Program-made: the position numbers and the translations under genes
Shown: positions 45,955-58,055 of the stretch, piece after piece
How positions within the stretch are numbered: the stretch's first letter is position 1
How the letters are laid out: each line of letters starts with the position of its first letter
DNA from: Adineta vaga
Lineage: Eukaryota; Rotifera
Assembly (NCBI GenBank): GCA_021613535.1
Contig: CP075494.1
Coordinates: 3,844,001 to 3,908,000 of the forward strand
Direction of reading: 5' to 3'
DNA length: 64,000 bases
Notes under the pieces: model-generated
Seen by the model: the letters and a program-made list of their open reading frames with translations, nothing else
The model's database searches: none
What the model was told of the DNA's origin: nothing

Positions 45955-46604
45955 AAACTTCATTGTACATGTTGTACTGAGTGAAAAAAATCTCTATTGT
46001 CTCAAATAATCACATACACTTATCTTTTATGTCCATACAATTATAGTTGCTGTTGTTCTATTTCGTAATACTATTATCTTCTATTTATTATTCAATAATA
46101 ATTTCATTGTAATTTTCTTTGCCATTTATCCACATCATGATTGTATCATAGATACTGACATCATTGTTTATAGACTATTTAATGTACAATGTAGAATATA
46201 TTTTCTCTTTCGTTTAAAACAGTTTTCATCTGATTTAAGTGACTACTCGCAATCTTAATTAGAATTTCTTTCCAAAAAAAAAGTAATTCTGTTTTTCAAA
46301 CACAATAACTTTGAAAAGAGCGCAACATATATAGATAGGTGACTAGATTTTGATAAGAGATAAATACAACAAACATCACATCCAAATGGTTTGGATCAAT
46401 CATCAAACAATGCTAGAATATTCGAGCTGAAGCATCATAAAAGAAACACACCAGTCTAGATGTGAGCTGTAAGAACAAAAGATCATATGAAGTCGAACAG
46501 AAATGTTTTATTGGAATATGTCACTCATTAATATTTTGATTATTTCTTTTATCGAAGCAAAGTACAACATTAAAAGCAAAATATCGATAATAACAAAATC
46601 TTAC
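45955..46604. other. Intergenic between convergent genes
   Basis: No gene seen. On the minus strand an AATAAA near 46510 could end the three-module gene. Confidence 0.5.
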
Positions 46605-49600
46605 TCAAAATTCATTTACTGTTTGAACTCTACCATGACGAATAGTGAACCACTGGCATATTTTCCAATAAATACTTAAAACATGCCAGACAAACAACTG
46701 TAAACCAACAGTTAATCCACCATATAAACCAAGAAATGTTGTTAATATGTAAAGAAAACTATTTCTCTCTTCATAACTATAATGACATGTTAATGGTGCA
46801 CAATATGTGAAATAATTTGAATAATTACTAAAACTTTGCCATGTTTCAATGAATAATTCATCAATCAATGTACCAATTAAAACCGATGATATCGGATCGA
46901 ATCGAGTGTTTGTTGATATATTAAGAGCATCTGGCATCTTAGAACTACTAATAAAATTAGCTAGCTGATTTAAGCAAGTTGAACTATAAAAACATTCAAG
47001 TGTCGATAAACGAAGACCAAAAATCGGTAAACATCCAAAAACTATACCTATACAAAAATAGTCATTTTCTAAAACTATCTGAACTGATGGTATGAATCAA
47101 TTCATACATTTCGCTCAAGACATTTTACCTGGTAATTGTATCACGGTATCAAAACTAGTTAATAGAGATCTTGAACATGTTGATGATGTAAGACATGAAC
47201 ATGATTGACCACTTTCATTGTACCACGCGGGATTTGTTCTTACAATATAATCATTTCGTTCATTAGATGTAAAATAAAGCCAGTTCAATCGAAATCTATG
47301 TGATAATTGATTCCCATGAAATGTATCTATGATAAATTGATGTATCCAACGAAAATTAACGGGTATTTGATCAATTAAGTTCTCAATAAGTGAATCCATT
47401 TGAGTTTGAAACGAATAACGTGTAATTGTTTCAATACTAATAAAGTTTTGTGTATAAAATATTTCAATCTTTTGCTCAACTGCATCTTTTGCAAGAGAAC
47501 ACAATGCAGATAAAAGACGAATATGAGCAGTTAAGATCTTTCTATCAGCATTGTGTATATACTCGGACGGCGATTGTATACCCCAGAGTAATTTAATAAA
47601 ATCAAATGAAATAAAGCCACTCGAACATATTTGATGATATGCAGATGGTTGAACAAAAATAAATTGTGAATATGGAATTGCAATTTGTGAACATGGACAA
47701 GTGATTGTTGAAGGATATTGATTTTGTAATTGTTCATATGTTGAAATGTTTGGAAATGATACTGTTATGAAATAGGTTTGTGATGTAAAAGCAACAAAAA
47801 ATGAGATTATAAGGATTGAAATGATAAATAAAACAATGTAAGTACGAGTGGCAATATGCTGATGTTGAATTAAGATGATGTCATCAATTGTTGGAATATT
47901 TTCTACAGTTGAATTTCTCTGTTTCTTTCGATATACATTCATTTTTAGAATAGATTCTCGAATTTGGCTGATGAAAACTGATGATTTAAAGTTATTCCCT
48001 AAAAAGATGAACTATAAAGCATAATATTGAAAGTAACTTCTTCATACGTCTTTCATTTTGTTCTTGTGATCCACAAAAACGATGATATATTCGTCGAAGA
48101 AGTTTCACAATAAGAGGAACTAATATTCGAAGTGCAACAGATAAACCACCAACTATGCCAAGTGTTGTGGATATGATATAAGCTTTGTTAAAGCGTTCTT
48201 CATAACTATAAGTACAGTTTTTAGGTGCACATTCTTTATAAAATGAACTAAAACTAATCGTATGTGTCCAATCTTCAATAAATAATTGTCTCACAATGTC
48301 ATCCATTGTTGTGTTCGGTGGGAAACGACTCTTGACTGTTGGATCAAGCAAAGTAACATTAGCTACACGTGGATTTATTGAAATATCAAGGAGTCCCAAT
48401 GGATAACCATCTAATAGCATTTGAAAACATGAAGCATTATATATACATTCTAGTGTTGATAAAAGAAAAGAGTCAACACTAAGACAACTCACAACAAAAC
48501 CAGGTATAGGTTTATCTTGTACGGTCGAATTTCCATAACAGTAGGGCCCATTACAATAGAATGCTACAGAACGTGTGCATGTACTATTGATGCCACATGA
48601 ACAACCATTGTCATAATTGTTTCTTAGTATAACATATGCTGGTACGTCATCAGCGTCAGATAACGTTTGAAAACCAGTATTACCATTTCCATAAGTAACT
48701 AACTGATTAAGTTGAACTGAAGTTTGAATAAGTCCAAATAGAACAAGAAAAGAAGCAACAGTCTAAAATCAAATATGAATGCAGATAATTGCTTTATTAA
48801 ATGCTCACATCTACTCTCATGATTACCTGTTGTTCAAATTGTTGAATAACTGAAGATATTTGAATTTCAAATTTATCATTTGGTAGTACTTGTGCAATAA
48901 TAAATTGTGTCTTATTAAATACAGCAAGCTCATTAGTTACTGTTGTGTTAGCCATTATACATAACGTCTGAAGAATATAAAAGAATGTCATACCTGAAAT
49001 GCGAAAATCATAAGTTGTGTAAAAACCACCGTGGCTAACAGTCGAAGGATAAAGAAACCATGCATCATCTTTTACGAAATCACTTGAACACACTTGATGA
49101 AAACGTGCACTTATATCAATCATTGATGAATATTCTATGGAAATTTGAGTGCATGAGCAAACGAGTGTCGAAGGATAGTTCTTATATAATTGTTCATAAT
49201 CATCTATGGACGGATCTCGTACAATAACAGTTTGTATACGAGTTGATATTGAAGTGTAAAAAATCAGGACAAATATTCCCATACTAAATAATAAGATATA
49301 AACACGTGTTGAACAAAGTCCATCTTTGATCTGAGATTCAAATGGAAACATATTATAGGTCATTATTTGTTGTTGAACTTGTCGTAAAATTTGTAGGCAA
49401 CGATTTTTAAAACCTTAAATAATAATTTATTGAAAGAAAAGAACAAAAGAAAAATAATTTACTTTGATTTTGATTCAATTGAATATCTATTGATACATTA
49501 TTTCGTTCTCGTCGTCGATGTTTTATGTGTTGAATTCTGCGTATAAATTTGACAATATATGGAACAGATATGTATAAAACCATCTTCAAACCACCAAAAA

Positions 49601-50771
49601 GACTAATAACAGTGGTAATCACATACAAGAAATTAAATCGTCGATTGTAAGAATAAACACATGAATGCGGGGAACAAACTCGATAATAACTACTAAAATT
49701 ACTTATTTCGTTCCATGATTCGATAAATAATTCATTGATCAGAGTTCCTACGAATGTTTCCGGTGGAAAATCAGATAGTGCAAGTGGCGAAACTAATGAA
49801 AATTGAGGAATATAAGAACGAATAAGATCAATACAGGATTGATCATAAAAACATTCCAGTGACGAAGCAATTAAAGAAACGTATGGATAGCAACCAACTA
49901 AAATATTTGGTAGCTGAAGCATCAATGGTGCAAATGGATTAGTTGTTTGGAAAGTATTTCCATTAATAGCTTCTATGCGTTCGGTCGTATTATAAACACC
50001 ACTTGAAAATTGGCAGAAACTATCTGTTGAACACATGCAGTCACCTTCACTTACTCGATAAATTATTTGCCGAAAAGTAACTATTAATGGACTGCTTTCA
50101 ATAATAAAATTACTGCGTAGACCTGTATAGATATTATTTTTATAAATATTCAACCAGGTAAAATCAACTGTATATTTGTTATTAGTAACAGTTGTTGATT
50201 TAAGTTGATTAATAAGTGCTTTGTTTTGTATATTAAATACATCGTATGATAAAACTTGAGTAGTAATGAGATATTTTGAACCAAATTCTTCTATAATATC
50301 TAAAGCTTTTTGTTTCATATGTCGACAATACGAAGTAATTAATTGAAACTGAGATACTGCCATAACACGATAATCGAATGGCCAGTAATCACTTACATTC
50401 ATATCAAATAATGATAAAATAAATGATTGATTGATAAATTGACTTGTACAGATGGGATGAAATCGTGGATTAAATGAAATGAATTTATCTTGACGAATTG
50501 AACTTTGTTTACAAACACAAGAAAGTGTATTTGAATAGCGATTAGAAAGATCATTGAAAGTGTTTTCGGATGGTGTTAGAACAGTAACAGTATCAGTTTG
50601 AAGACTAATACTGGTAAAAATTATAATTGTAGTAAAACTAATTGTCATCAGAGAAATAAATATTCTTGTCGAAAGTAATTGATCGACAAGAGATAAGGCT
50701 TCATCTTCATCATAAATATTTAATTTCTTAATACGATCAAAGAATCGATTGTGCGACAAGGTATCTGTCAT
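46605..50771 (-). CDS. Three-module two-TM cysteine-rich membrane protein (predicted single gene)
   Basis: Predicted exons 49463-50771, 48827-49413, 48048-48762, 47129-47998 and 46605-47047 sum to 3924 nt, exactly 1308 codons. The protein has three homologous modules. Each has a short basic N-tail, TM1 (for example TRIFISLMTISFTTIIIFTS), a large ectodomain and TM2. The ectodomain opens SxTLxCxC and RFHxICSSxF, has a C-x-C...C pair, SxLECxYxxSC and LFIExW, and closes with CxPxxCxYSYxxRFN. TM2 is TTxxLxGGLxxxL, then a basic stretch KxxRRI. The module junctions are 49-nt phase-1 introns (49414-49462, 47999-48047). Alternatively these are three tandem genes with starts at 50771, 49363 and 47942. 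I do not recognise the family; the topology resembles DEG/ENaC/ASIC channel subunits, but no diagnostic motif was found. Confidence 0.6.
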
Positions 50772-52520
50772 TGCAGATATTCGATGACAATATTGTTTAT
50801 ATGGAACAAAAAGAAAAAACGTCGATATCTACAATAGAAAATTCTCTCATTATATATATAATATGTTGTTAATAATACATCAATAAACATGGAATATAAT
50901 GAGACGATTTAATTATTGAAACAAGTGCTTTTTAGAAATATCGAAATATTTCTATGACGTTTGTTTGTTTTATAAACGGTAGAAATTAAATGTAAAGTAT
51001 AATTTCGCCAAATAAAATTTTAAATGCAAGTATATATTCAACAGTAAAGCAATAGAATAATAAAGAATGACTTATTTCAGTTATAGAATAGATATTGATG
51101 AAGAAGTATATGTTCTCCTGCTTTATTTATCTTTCTTTCTGAATTCATTCTCATTTGGATATTTCATTCAATAACGATAATAATCTATTATGTTGCGGAA
51201 AAAAACCATCTATTTTCTATTTGATGATCACATGTATATTTTTCTCAAACTAAAAAACGAGAATTTTATTCATAATATCTATTTCGTAACTATTCCACAT
51301 AAATAAAATATTGTATAGTACACAGAAAAATCTAGTTTTACCATTGTATTTCAAAGACCTTTAATCGCTTACGACAGCGTTAATTAAAAATTCTAGTTTT
51401 TTTTATTGCGTTTTAGAAAATAATTAAATTCTCATATTCCGTAACAATAGTTTTCTATTTCATAGAGTGTGTGGGTCTGGGTTTGTTGTAAGAGTATGGG
51501 AGAAGGTATGAGACATGGGTCTTCTTTGCTTCTTTACTCATAGCCACACCATCAATATTTAGAAATTTTTTATTCTTTAATAATGATCGATTTATATAAT
51601 ACAGAACAATAGATGACAGTCAAATAATTTGAATAAGGAGAACGAGAACCGTCACTGAGCTCTCCATACGTGTACTTATCATTTAAGAGGTGTGAGTGAA
51701 ATAGTCGATCTACTCAACACTCCCTTACTCACGTTTTAGATGAGGATATTTTTTCATCTTATTTGTCAAGAGAGAAAAAGAACGAAAATTGTGATTAAAT
51801 AAAAGATTTTATTTCTTTTCTATTGAGAACAAAAGTCTTCTTGAATTAGTAAAAGAAACATTATAGTTATTATAAATCAATTCAATATTCTCTGCTTTGG
51901 ATTGAAAGAATGTAATCATACATCCATATGAATTCACGACATACACTAGCGCCTGCCATTAGTATCGATAAGTATATGAAAGAAAACTGTTTACCAAAGG
52001 CAATAAATGATGCAAAAGAAATATCAAGAATATTAGAATAAATCTGGTTTGAAATTTAAGACAATGAAGGAAAATTAAACTTAACTCATAAAGAAGTGCG
52101 CCGTATTTTAATTGATGTTGTATATTCTATTCTGCTGATCATGGAACGCAATGGGAGGTAAAAACAAAGATTCAAATTGTCGAATTCTCATCTTTTTATT
52201 TCGTTACTTCAAGGTTGAAAACTATTTAATTCCACGCGATAATTTTAGAAAATAGATTGAAAATGATCATCTAACAAAAGTTTGCTTCAGTGGTTATGAT
52301 TTAAGAAAATACGATATTGATGATCGACAACCCTTTCTAACAGTATTTTTGTTAGAGGGTGAGGGTGAGGATAGTTTTCTTGAGAGCAAGACTGATGGAA
52401 GACAAAGGCTCTCACCTTCATACCGTTAGTACGTTTATTGGCAATTTCAACAAGACAAACATGTATTAACGAATTGTCAGATGATCCTGCTCATTATCTT
52501 GTCATTTGATCTTTCAACGA
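50772..52520. other. Intergenic with several imperfect G-rich/C-rich hairpins
   Basis: No gene seen. Imperfect stem-forming pairs lie at about 51468-51552 (GTGTGTGGGTCTGGG ... AGCCACACCATC), 51687-51740 (GAGGTGTGAGTGA ... CCCTTACTCACG) and 52353-52440 (GAGGGTGAGGGTGAGG ... GGCTCTCACCTTCA). Confidence 0.5.
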
Positions 52521-53257
52521 ACCTTGTTCACTTATAGGTGTTGGCCACACCCACATACATAAAAATAGTCATATTCTATCTCATTTACTTTTTAAATCGG
52601 CATCATCGCTCTTATTTGTTTGTCTCTTCTTGACTCTCTCTGCTAATTGGTTTGATCTTTTCATTTCTTTGATGTTATTCCGTTTTCCATTTCCGAAAAA
52701 ATGATAATTATCGAAGTGCGATGACATAATTAAGTATTTTCGAGCATAATACCAACTGTGATCGAAAACAAATCTCATTCTTCGAATTAAATTTATTTAA
52801 CGAACTCATGTGTACAAAATCATTAGACAAAAAAAAACAATCGTCCAACAGCTTTAATGATTTTACTCAACAAAATCATGAAGTAGACACTGATGAATGT
52901 TTCTTGTATATTAGATCAAATATAAATATCTTCATTCTCATTATGCAAATATCAATTTGGGGAATGGGGTATTGTTTCGATATATTTGATTCGAAGAATG
53001 AGATTTATTTTCGATCACAGTTCGTATTATGCTCGAAAATACATAATTATGTCATCATTTCGATAATTATCATTTTTTTAGAAATGAAAAACGGCGTAAA
53101 ATCAAAGAAATAAAAAGATCAAACTAATTAGAAGAGAGAGAGAGTCAAGAAGAGACAAATAGATAAAAGCGATGATGCCGATTTAAAAAAATAAATGAGA
53201 TAGAATAAGACTATTTCTATGCATGTGCGTGTGGCCAACACCTATAAGTGAATAAGG
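52521..53257. mobile_element. Large inverted-repeat element, arms about 280 bp
   Basis: The left arm (about 52521-52798) and right arm (about 52975-53257) are reverse complements with moderate divergence; the loop is about 176 bp. Outer ends read CACTTATAGGTGTTGGCCAC; inner parts share TCGAGCATAATAC and TCTCATTCTTCGAAT. No obvious target-site duplication. One arm keeps a 65-codon minus-strand ORF (52581-52778) which the other arm breaks with stops. The element is older than the one at 39.7 kb, judging by arm divergence. Confidence 0.75.
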
Positions 53258-53469
53258 CTCATTATTTCTGATTCTATCAGAATTGAACTGTGATACATGG
53301 TTACTTTTTATAAATGCCATTATAAGACTTGTATCAAAAGTATTTCAGCACAGTAATTCCAATTTGTTTTTGACAGATGAATAAAGATTAGAATGATGTA
53401 GATGCAACGTTTTTTTTCGCATGTCATCACAGATATAGTTGCACATCTAAACACTTTCAAATCATTTCA

Positions 53470-54492
53470 ATGTCATCAGCATCGTTAACGCTTGCGAGTA
53501 TTCAATTTAGTATTTACGCTGGCTTACCAATTTATGGTTTTGGTATGATCGGAAATTTGATTAATCTTTGCCTTTTATTTTCTACTCAATCGAATTCATG
53601 CTCGTTTTTGTTATTCATCTCATCATTCTTCAATCTGATTTCATTATCATTTGGTCTTCTCCCACGAGTGATATCTTTAGGTTTTGGTATTGATGCATCA
53701 TCAACAAGCATTCTTTGGTGTAAAAGTCGTCTTTTTATGTCTTACATTGGTAGTTTTGGTTCTGTCACATGCATTTGTTTCGCTTCTATTGATCGCTTTT
53801 TAATATCATGTCGAAATGTGAAATGGCGTAATCGAAGTAAACTGAGTCGAGCAAGAATCGCTATTGCAGTTGCTACTTTAATAATTGTTGCACATAATAT
53901 TCCATATTTACTTTTCTATACAATCATTGAAAGTAAAACTGCTGCAGGAAATATAACAACAAGATGTTCTGTAGTTAATACTGATTTTGTACTGTATGGA
54001 AACTATATTATTCGACCTGTTCTTCTCAGTATATTACCCGGTACAATATTAATTCTAACCGGTTCACTCACCTATCGTAATCTTACTTCTATCACTGTTG
54101 CTCATCTTCGTGGTACATTTCAACGAAGTTTAACATCGATGATACTCTTACAAATCATTGTTGTAATCATTCCAATTATACCTTTTGCAACAATTAATCT
54201 CTACCAAACAGTAACATCATCTGCGGTGAAAACATCTGATCGTATAGCACAAGAAACCTTGGTTAGCAATATAAGTAATATTATTCTGTACGTTAGTTAT
54301 GCATCCAATTTTTACATATATCTCATATCAGCACCATTTTATCGTCGAGATTTTATACGATTTATTTCCTGTTCGTACGATCAAAATCAGCACACTAATC
54401 GCATCGGACCAGGAACAAGAGATCAACTTGAAATGAATACAGTTTTTATAGTAAAACATTTACCACGATCTGTTCAACCGGCAATGTATTAG
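53470..54492 (+). CDS. Rhodopsin-like GPCR, single exon
   Basis: 340-residue intronless ORF with seven hydrophobic segments. TM1 is LPIYGFGMIGNLINLCLLFS; the DR motif is in CICFASIDRFLISC; TM4 is ARIAIAVATLIIVAHNIPYL; TM7 ends NFYIYLISAPFYRRDF. A conserved cysteine before TM3 (LWCKS) and one in loop 2 (TTRCSV) allow the usual disulfide. It is a paralogue of the other GPCRs here. Ligand unknown. Confidence 0.83.
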   Translation: MSSASLTLASIQFSIYAGLPIYGFGMIGNLINLCLLFSTQSNSCSFLLFISSFFNLISLSFGLLPRVISLGFGIDASSTSILWCKSRLFMSYIGSFGSVTCICFASIDRFLISCRNVKWRNRSKLSRARIAIAVATLIIVAHNIPYLLFYTIIESKTAAGNITTRCSVVNTDFVLYGNYIIRPVLLSILPGTILILTGSLTYRNLTSITVAHLRGTFQRSLTSMILLQIIVVIIPIIPFATINLYQTVTSSAVKTSDRIAQETLVSNISNIILYVSYASNFYIYLISAPFYRRDFIRFISCSYDQNQHTNRIGPGTRDQLEMNTVFIVKHLPRSVQPAMY

Positions 54493-54596
54493 ATTCCACG
54501 ATATATATTAATTCAAATAACATCTGGACATTTCTTTTCCTGACAATTTCAGTATTAAAAAATTTCTTCTCTTTTTCGATTGAACATCAATATTAC

Positions 54597-56321
54597 TTAT
54601 CGAGTCTTTTTGAGAAATTGAAAACAGTTATGAATATGTTTGATTTGATATTTCTTTGCAATTCTGTCCATACTTAACAATTGAAGCATTTTTTCCAAAC
54701 CCGCAAATGGCATATCTTGATTGAAAAAAACAGTCTGATCAAAATTCAATAGGAAAGATTTCAAATTTCTACACATTTCTAATAATTCTCGAACAAGACG
54801 TAAAACATATTTGTATATATCATCGACATCAGTTGTGATCAATTTTATTTCCACATGTTGAATATTCGAAAAATGAATATAATCTGTTGTCGTTCGTTGA
54901 CCACGAAAATAGGCATCAAGTTTATATAAATATACTGTTCGATTCGATGTCGATGCAACTGATTGAGCTTGATAAGTTAACATCAATTGTTTTGTATTCG
55001 GAACAACATTTGTTAACCAATGTTTTATATTCTGAAGATATTCACCTCGACAATGAATAGTTGTAATACTATCTAATGTCGTATTTATTTCAGTTGTGTT
55101 CATTAGTTCTGCATTTAAAATGATTGTTGTTAAATTAGGCATTTTTATTTTCAATTGTGCGATTAAATTTGAATTCACATTGATACATTCAGATAAATTG
55201 ATTGATATAACGTAAGACCATGTAGATGGAAAAGTTAACAGTGCTGGATCACTCGATCGAACTTGATCGAAATCAATAAAATTATTCATTTTATTGAAAT
55301 GAAATGGTAATGTAAATAGATACTTTCCATGAATTCCAACTGACCAGTGATGATCCAACCAAAATTGGTTTTCAAATGTCGATAGCAAAACATCGACATC
55401 TGTAGGTTCCTTATCGAATGTTGCATAGAGATGAAAGCTTTTCAATTGTGTCATTGATAGTAATAATTGTTTTTCAAGCATAGTACCATTAAAGTGATTT
55501 TCTTTCGTTTCAATATAATTTAAATTTAACGATAAACGAATCAAAGAAGTTGAGAATTGTTTAATAAAATTTGTCATAACAAGAAAATTCTCTCTATGAA
55601 GTCTGTTGTTTTGTAATGTAAGAAGTAATGTTTTTAATTTGATTTTTGTCAAATTGTTACTTCTTTTCGTTTGATCACGAAAGTATAATGAATGAAGACA
55701 TATATTCAAATATTTTAAATTCGGTGTATAATCAAATATAATCATCAGATCTTCCATATTTGCTATAGTTAATATTAATGATTGAATGTTTACATAATTG
55801 CAAGTATTTACGAGTGAATATGCATATAATTGTGGTAATAATTCAAATATTTTTAAACAATTTTGTTGATGAAACACTGCTCGAAATATTCCACGTACTG
55901 CAGTGGAATCTCCTCTGTTTAAAATTTCACATTGAATTTTAAGTGTCGTTAATTTCTGAAATTGTTTCGTTTCCATTATTGAAACTAATTCATTAGAATA
56001 GATTGGAAGTGAAGAAGAAATAATTAATGATTTCAGATTGGAAAATGCATTCAATGAGAAAAAAGAATCAATATTTGTAATAGTTAAATATTCTATTTGT
56101 GATGCAATGAAGGGAAGAATTGTTTGCCAAAAATCGAAATCATTTGTTGGTGTTTCGAATTTGTTCAAATATTTATAATGGTTCAATAATATACAATTAT
56201 ATCTTTGATTTAAATAAAAGAATGCGTAGAAAATATCATTACATGATAGATAATCAAAGATTTCCAAGATAATTTCCGTTGCTAATTGTTCGAAAAATGT
56301 TAAACAATTCTTTTCAGCCAT
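54597..56321 (-). CDS. F-box/LRR-like protein, single exon
   Basis: 574-residue intronless ORF. An N-terminal F-box (TFFEQLATEIILEIFDYLSC) is followed by irregular leucine-rich repeats (FSNLKSLIISSSLPIYSNEL, FDYTPNLKYLNICLHSL, KMPNLTTIILNAELMN). It is probably the substrate-binding adaptor of an SCF ubiquitin ligase; substrate unknown. It is related in layout to the four-exon gene at 27.4-29.4 kb and to the pseudogene at 39.3 kb. Confidence 0.78.
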   Translation of the reverse strand: MAEKNCLTFFEQLATEIILEIFDYLSCNDIFYAFFYLNQRYNCILLNHYKYLNKFETPTNDFDFWQTILPFIASQIEYLTITNIDSFFSLNAFSNLKSLIISSSLPIYSNELVSIMETKQFQKLTTLKIQCEILNRGDSTAVRGIFRAVFHQQNCLKIFELLPQLYAYSLVNTCNYVNIQSLILTIANMEDLMIIFDYTPNLKYLNICLHSLYFRDQTKRSNNLTKIKLKTLLLTLQNNRLHRENFLVMTNFIKQFSTSLIRLSLNLNYIETKENHFNGTMLEKQLLLSMTQLKSFHLYATFDKEPTDVDVLLSTFENQFWLDHHWSVGIHGKYLFTLPFHFNKMNNFIDFDQVRSSDPALLTFPSTWSYVISINLSECINVNSNLIAQLKIKMPNLTTIILNAELMNTTEINTTLDSITTIHCRGEYLQNIKHWLTNVVPNTKQLMLTYQAQSVASTSNRTVYLYKLDAYFRGQRTTTDYIHFSNIQHVEIKLITTDVDDIYKYVLRLVRELLEMCRNLKSFLLNFDQTVFFNQDMPFAGLEKMLQLLSMDRIAKKYQIKHIHNCFQFLKKTR

Positions 56322-56748
56322 ATTTCAACAAATATTTCTTCTTTCTTTTGCAATGACATACTGATACAAAAAAAATGAGTCATATCTGAACACATATGGT
56401 CATGATATTATTATTACATTCGAATCTTTATTAAATACGTTTACATCCTATTGAATATATTAAAGTAAGATTCTTTTCATTTTTTATTTAGCTATGGGAT
56501 ATAAAAAGTATATAGTTAGATGTCATTACTTGACAGTCACAGACATTGTTTTTTTTTCTTTATACTTTATTAAAGAGAGAAAAACAATGACTCGAATTTT
56601 ATTTCAAATCATCAATTTAACAATATTTAGTTACTTTCACCAAATAGTATAACTATAGAGTATCCACGCATGAGTTAATCTGGGTTAGTATTGTAATTCT
56701 CAAACCTGTCTACGTATTTATGCATACACCCATTAAATATCTTCAAGT
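56322..56748. other. Intergenic, no gene seen
   Basis: AT-rich spacer between two minus-strand genes. Confidence 0.5.
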
Positions 56749-58055
56749 TTACAGTTTATGTTGATCAATTTGGCCATTGTGTTGGTTCTTCACAGCAATT
56801 ACTAGTTGATATATTGCCTGCTTCGATGATGTTTCTCCAGAAGGATCGTAGCCAAACACATGTAAATCATGCTGTTTGATGAGTTGCTCGAGCTGTGATG
56901 CATCAGGATAATGATCAGACATGATCTTGAGCTGAATTATAAGACGTGCCAATGTTTCACTCTCCGCAAGCTTCATGTTGTATTCCGTTTCATCAAATAC
57001 GTCGCTGTATAAATAGTAAAATTTGATCGCATCGAAACATGTGTTTCTGATAGAATGCAGCCTGTTGATCTCGAGAGAGCACTTTAACGTTAGATGGTGT
57101 ATGAACTGAACCATAACGAAGATACTCTATTGTCACAAGAATAAAACGGGTTGCGTTCTTAACTACAGTCTTATTTGTCACTTCCTGAGGTATCTCTTGT
57201 GTTTGATGACAAGTACAACAAAGAAGGTTTCTCATAAAGTATCTGCCTCGGGAATGATACGATATTAAATTAACTTTAGAAGATGGATTCTTGATATATC
57301 GAACTTCAGCTTGATCAACCATTTCCTTTATTTCGCTTGATACTGTAATCGACATAATGTCTTCCACAGGAAGTATTAGAATATCTTCATCTCGTTCAAA
57401 TTTCATTTTATCTTGAGTTTCCGCTCGTAATATTCCTCTATTCTTCGATTGATTTGAATGTGGCAGTGTTCCGATAACATTACATTGCAACTGAGTTTGT
57501 TGTTTAGATTTTTTCCATGTATGCAACGCAAGAATCGGCGTCGTTTGTGCATCTTCATCTGTGCGAACGCCTAAATAATTCAAATATCCGTAAATAAAAG
57601 AGCATCTGATCGGAGATTGCCTTTTTTTCCAATTTTTCTAGCTCAAAGGAAAGGTCACGTTGCGAACCCATATTAAATCTAAAATTTCTAGTTTTTCTGT
57701 TGTATCTTAAAAGAAAGATTCAGAATTAAGTTGTTCTCTTTATACAAGCAACGCGTATCAGTATGGCAGATAAGTGTCTTTCAATTTTGCATCTGTTGAT
57801 ATTTGGCTCAAAATTTCTAGAAAAATTGTCGAGATTTTTGGAAAATACTTTTTTTCTAGCAGCTTTTAATATAAAATCTCAGTTCGTATTATTATTCAAG
57901 CAATAATTTACTGGTTTTTCAAATTCAACTATACCTGCATACAATCGAGCAAATCCATATGGAGTTTCTTTAATTGGTTCGGCAATGCTATTCGTAGTCA
58001 CGACAAGTGGTCTCGGTTGGTTGCTGTTTCCTCCAACTTGTGGTGAGAGGGCCAT
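56749..58055 (-). CDS. Unrecognised protein, frame broken near the C-terminal third
   Basis: Exon 1, 57935-58055, starts MALSPQVGGNSNQPRPLVV and joins in phase (G/GC) across a 364-nt intron to exon 2, 56749-57570 (GVRTDEDAQTTPILALHTWK). Exon 2 is protein-like throughout, but the frame changes by +1 near 57035. The first frame runs to FYQKH and then stops; the second continues as CFDAIKFYYLYSDVFDE to NGQIDQHKL and a stop at 56749. A 34-nt intron could restore the frame but would be unusually short. There is a cysteine cluster, LLCCTCH, in the middle. I do not recognise the family, and function is unknown. Confidence 0.5.

Noticed and set aside
49363-50771. Treating the 49.4-50.8, 47.1-49.4 and 46.6-47.9 kb blocks as three separate genes
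   Set aside because: Coding-like text continues upstream of the later ATGs and joins in phase over 49-nt introns; kept only as the alternative.
52808-53113. 101-codon ORF in the loop and right arm of the 52.5-kb inverted repeat
   Set aside because: Runs through the arm in a frame not kept in the other arm; likely chance.
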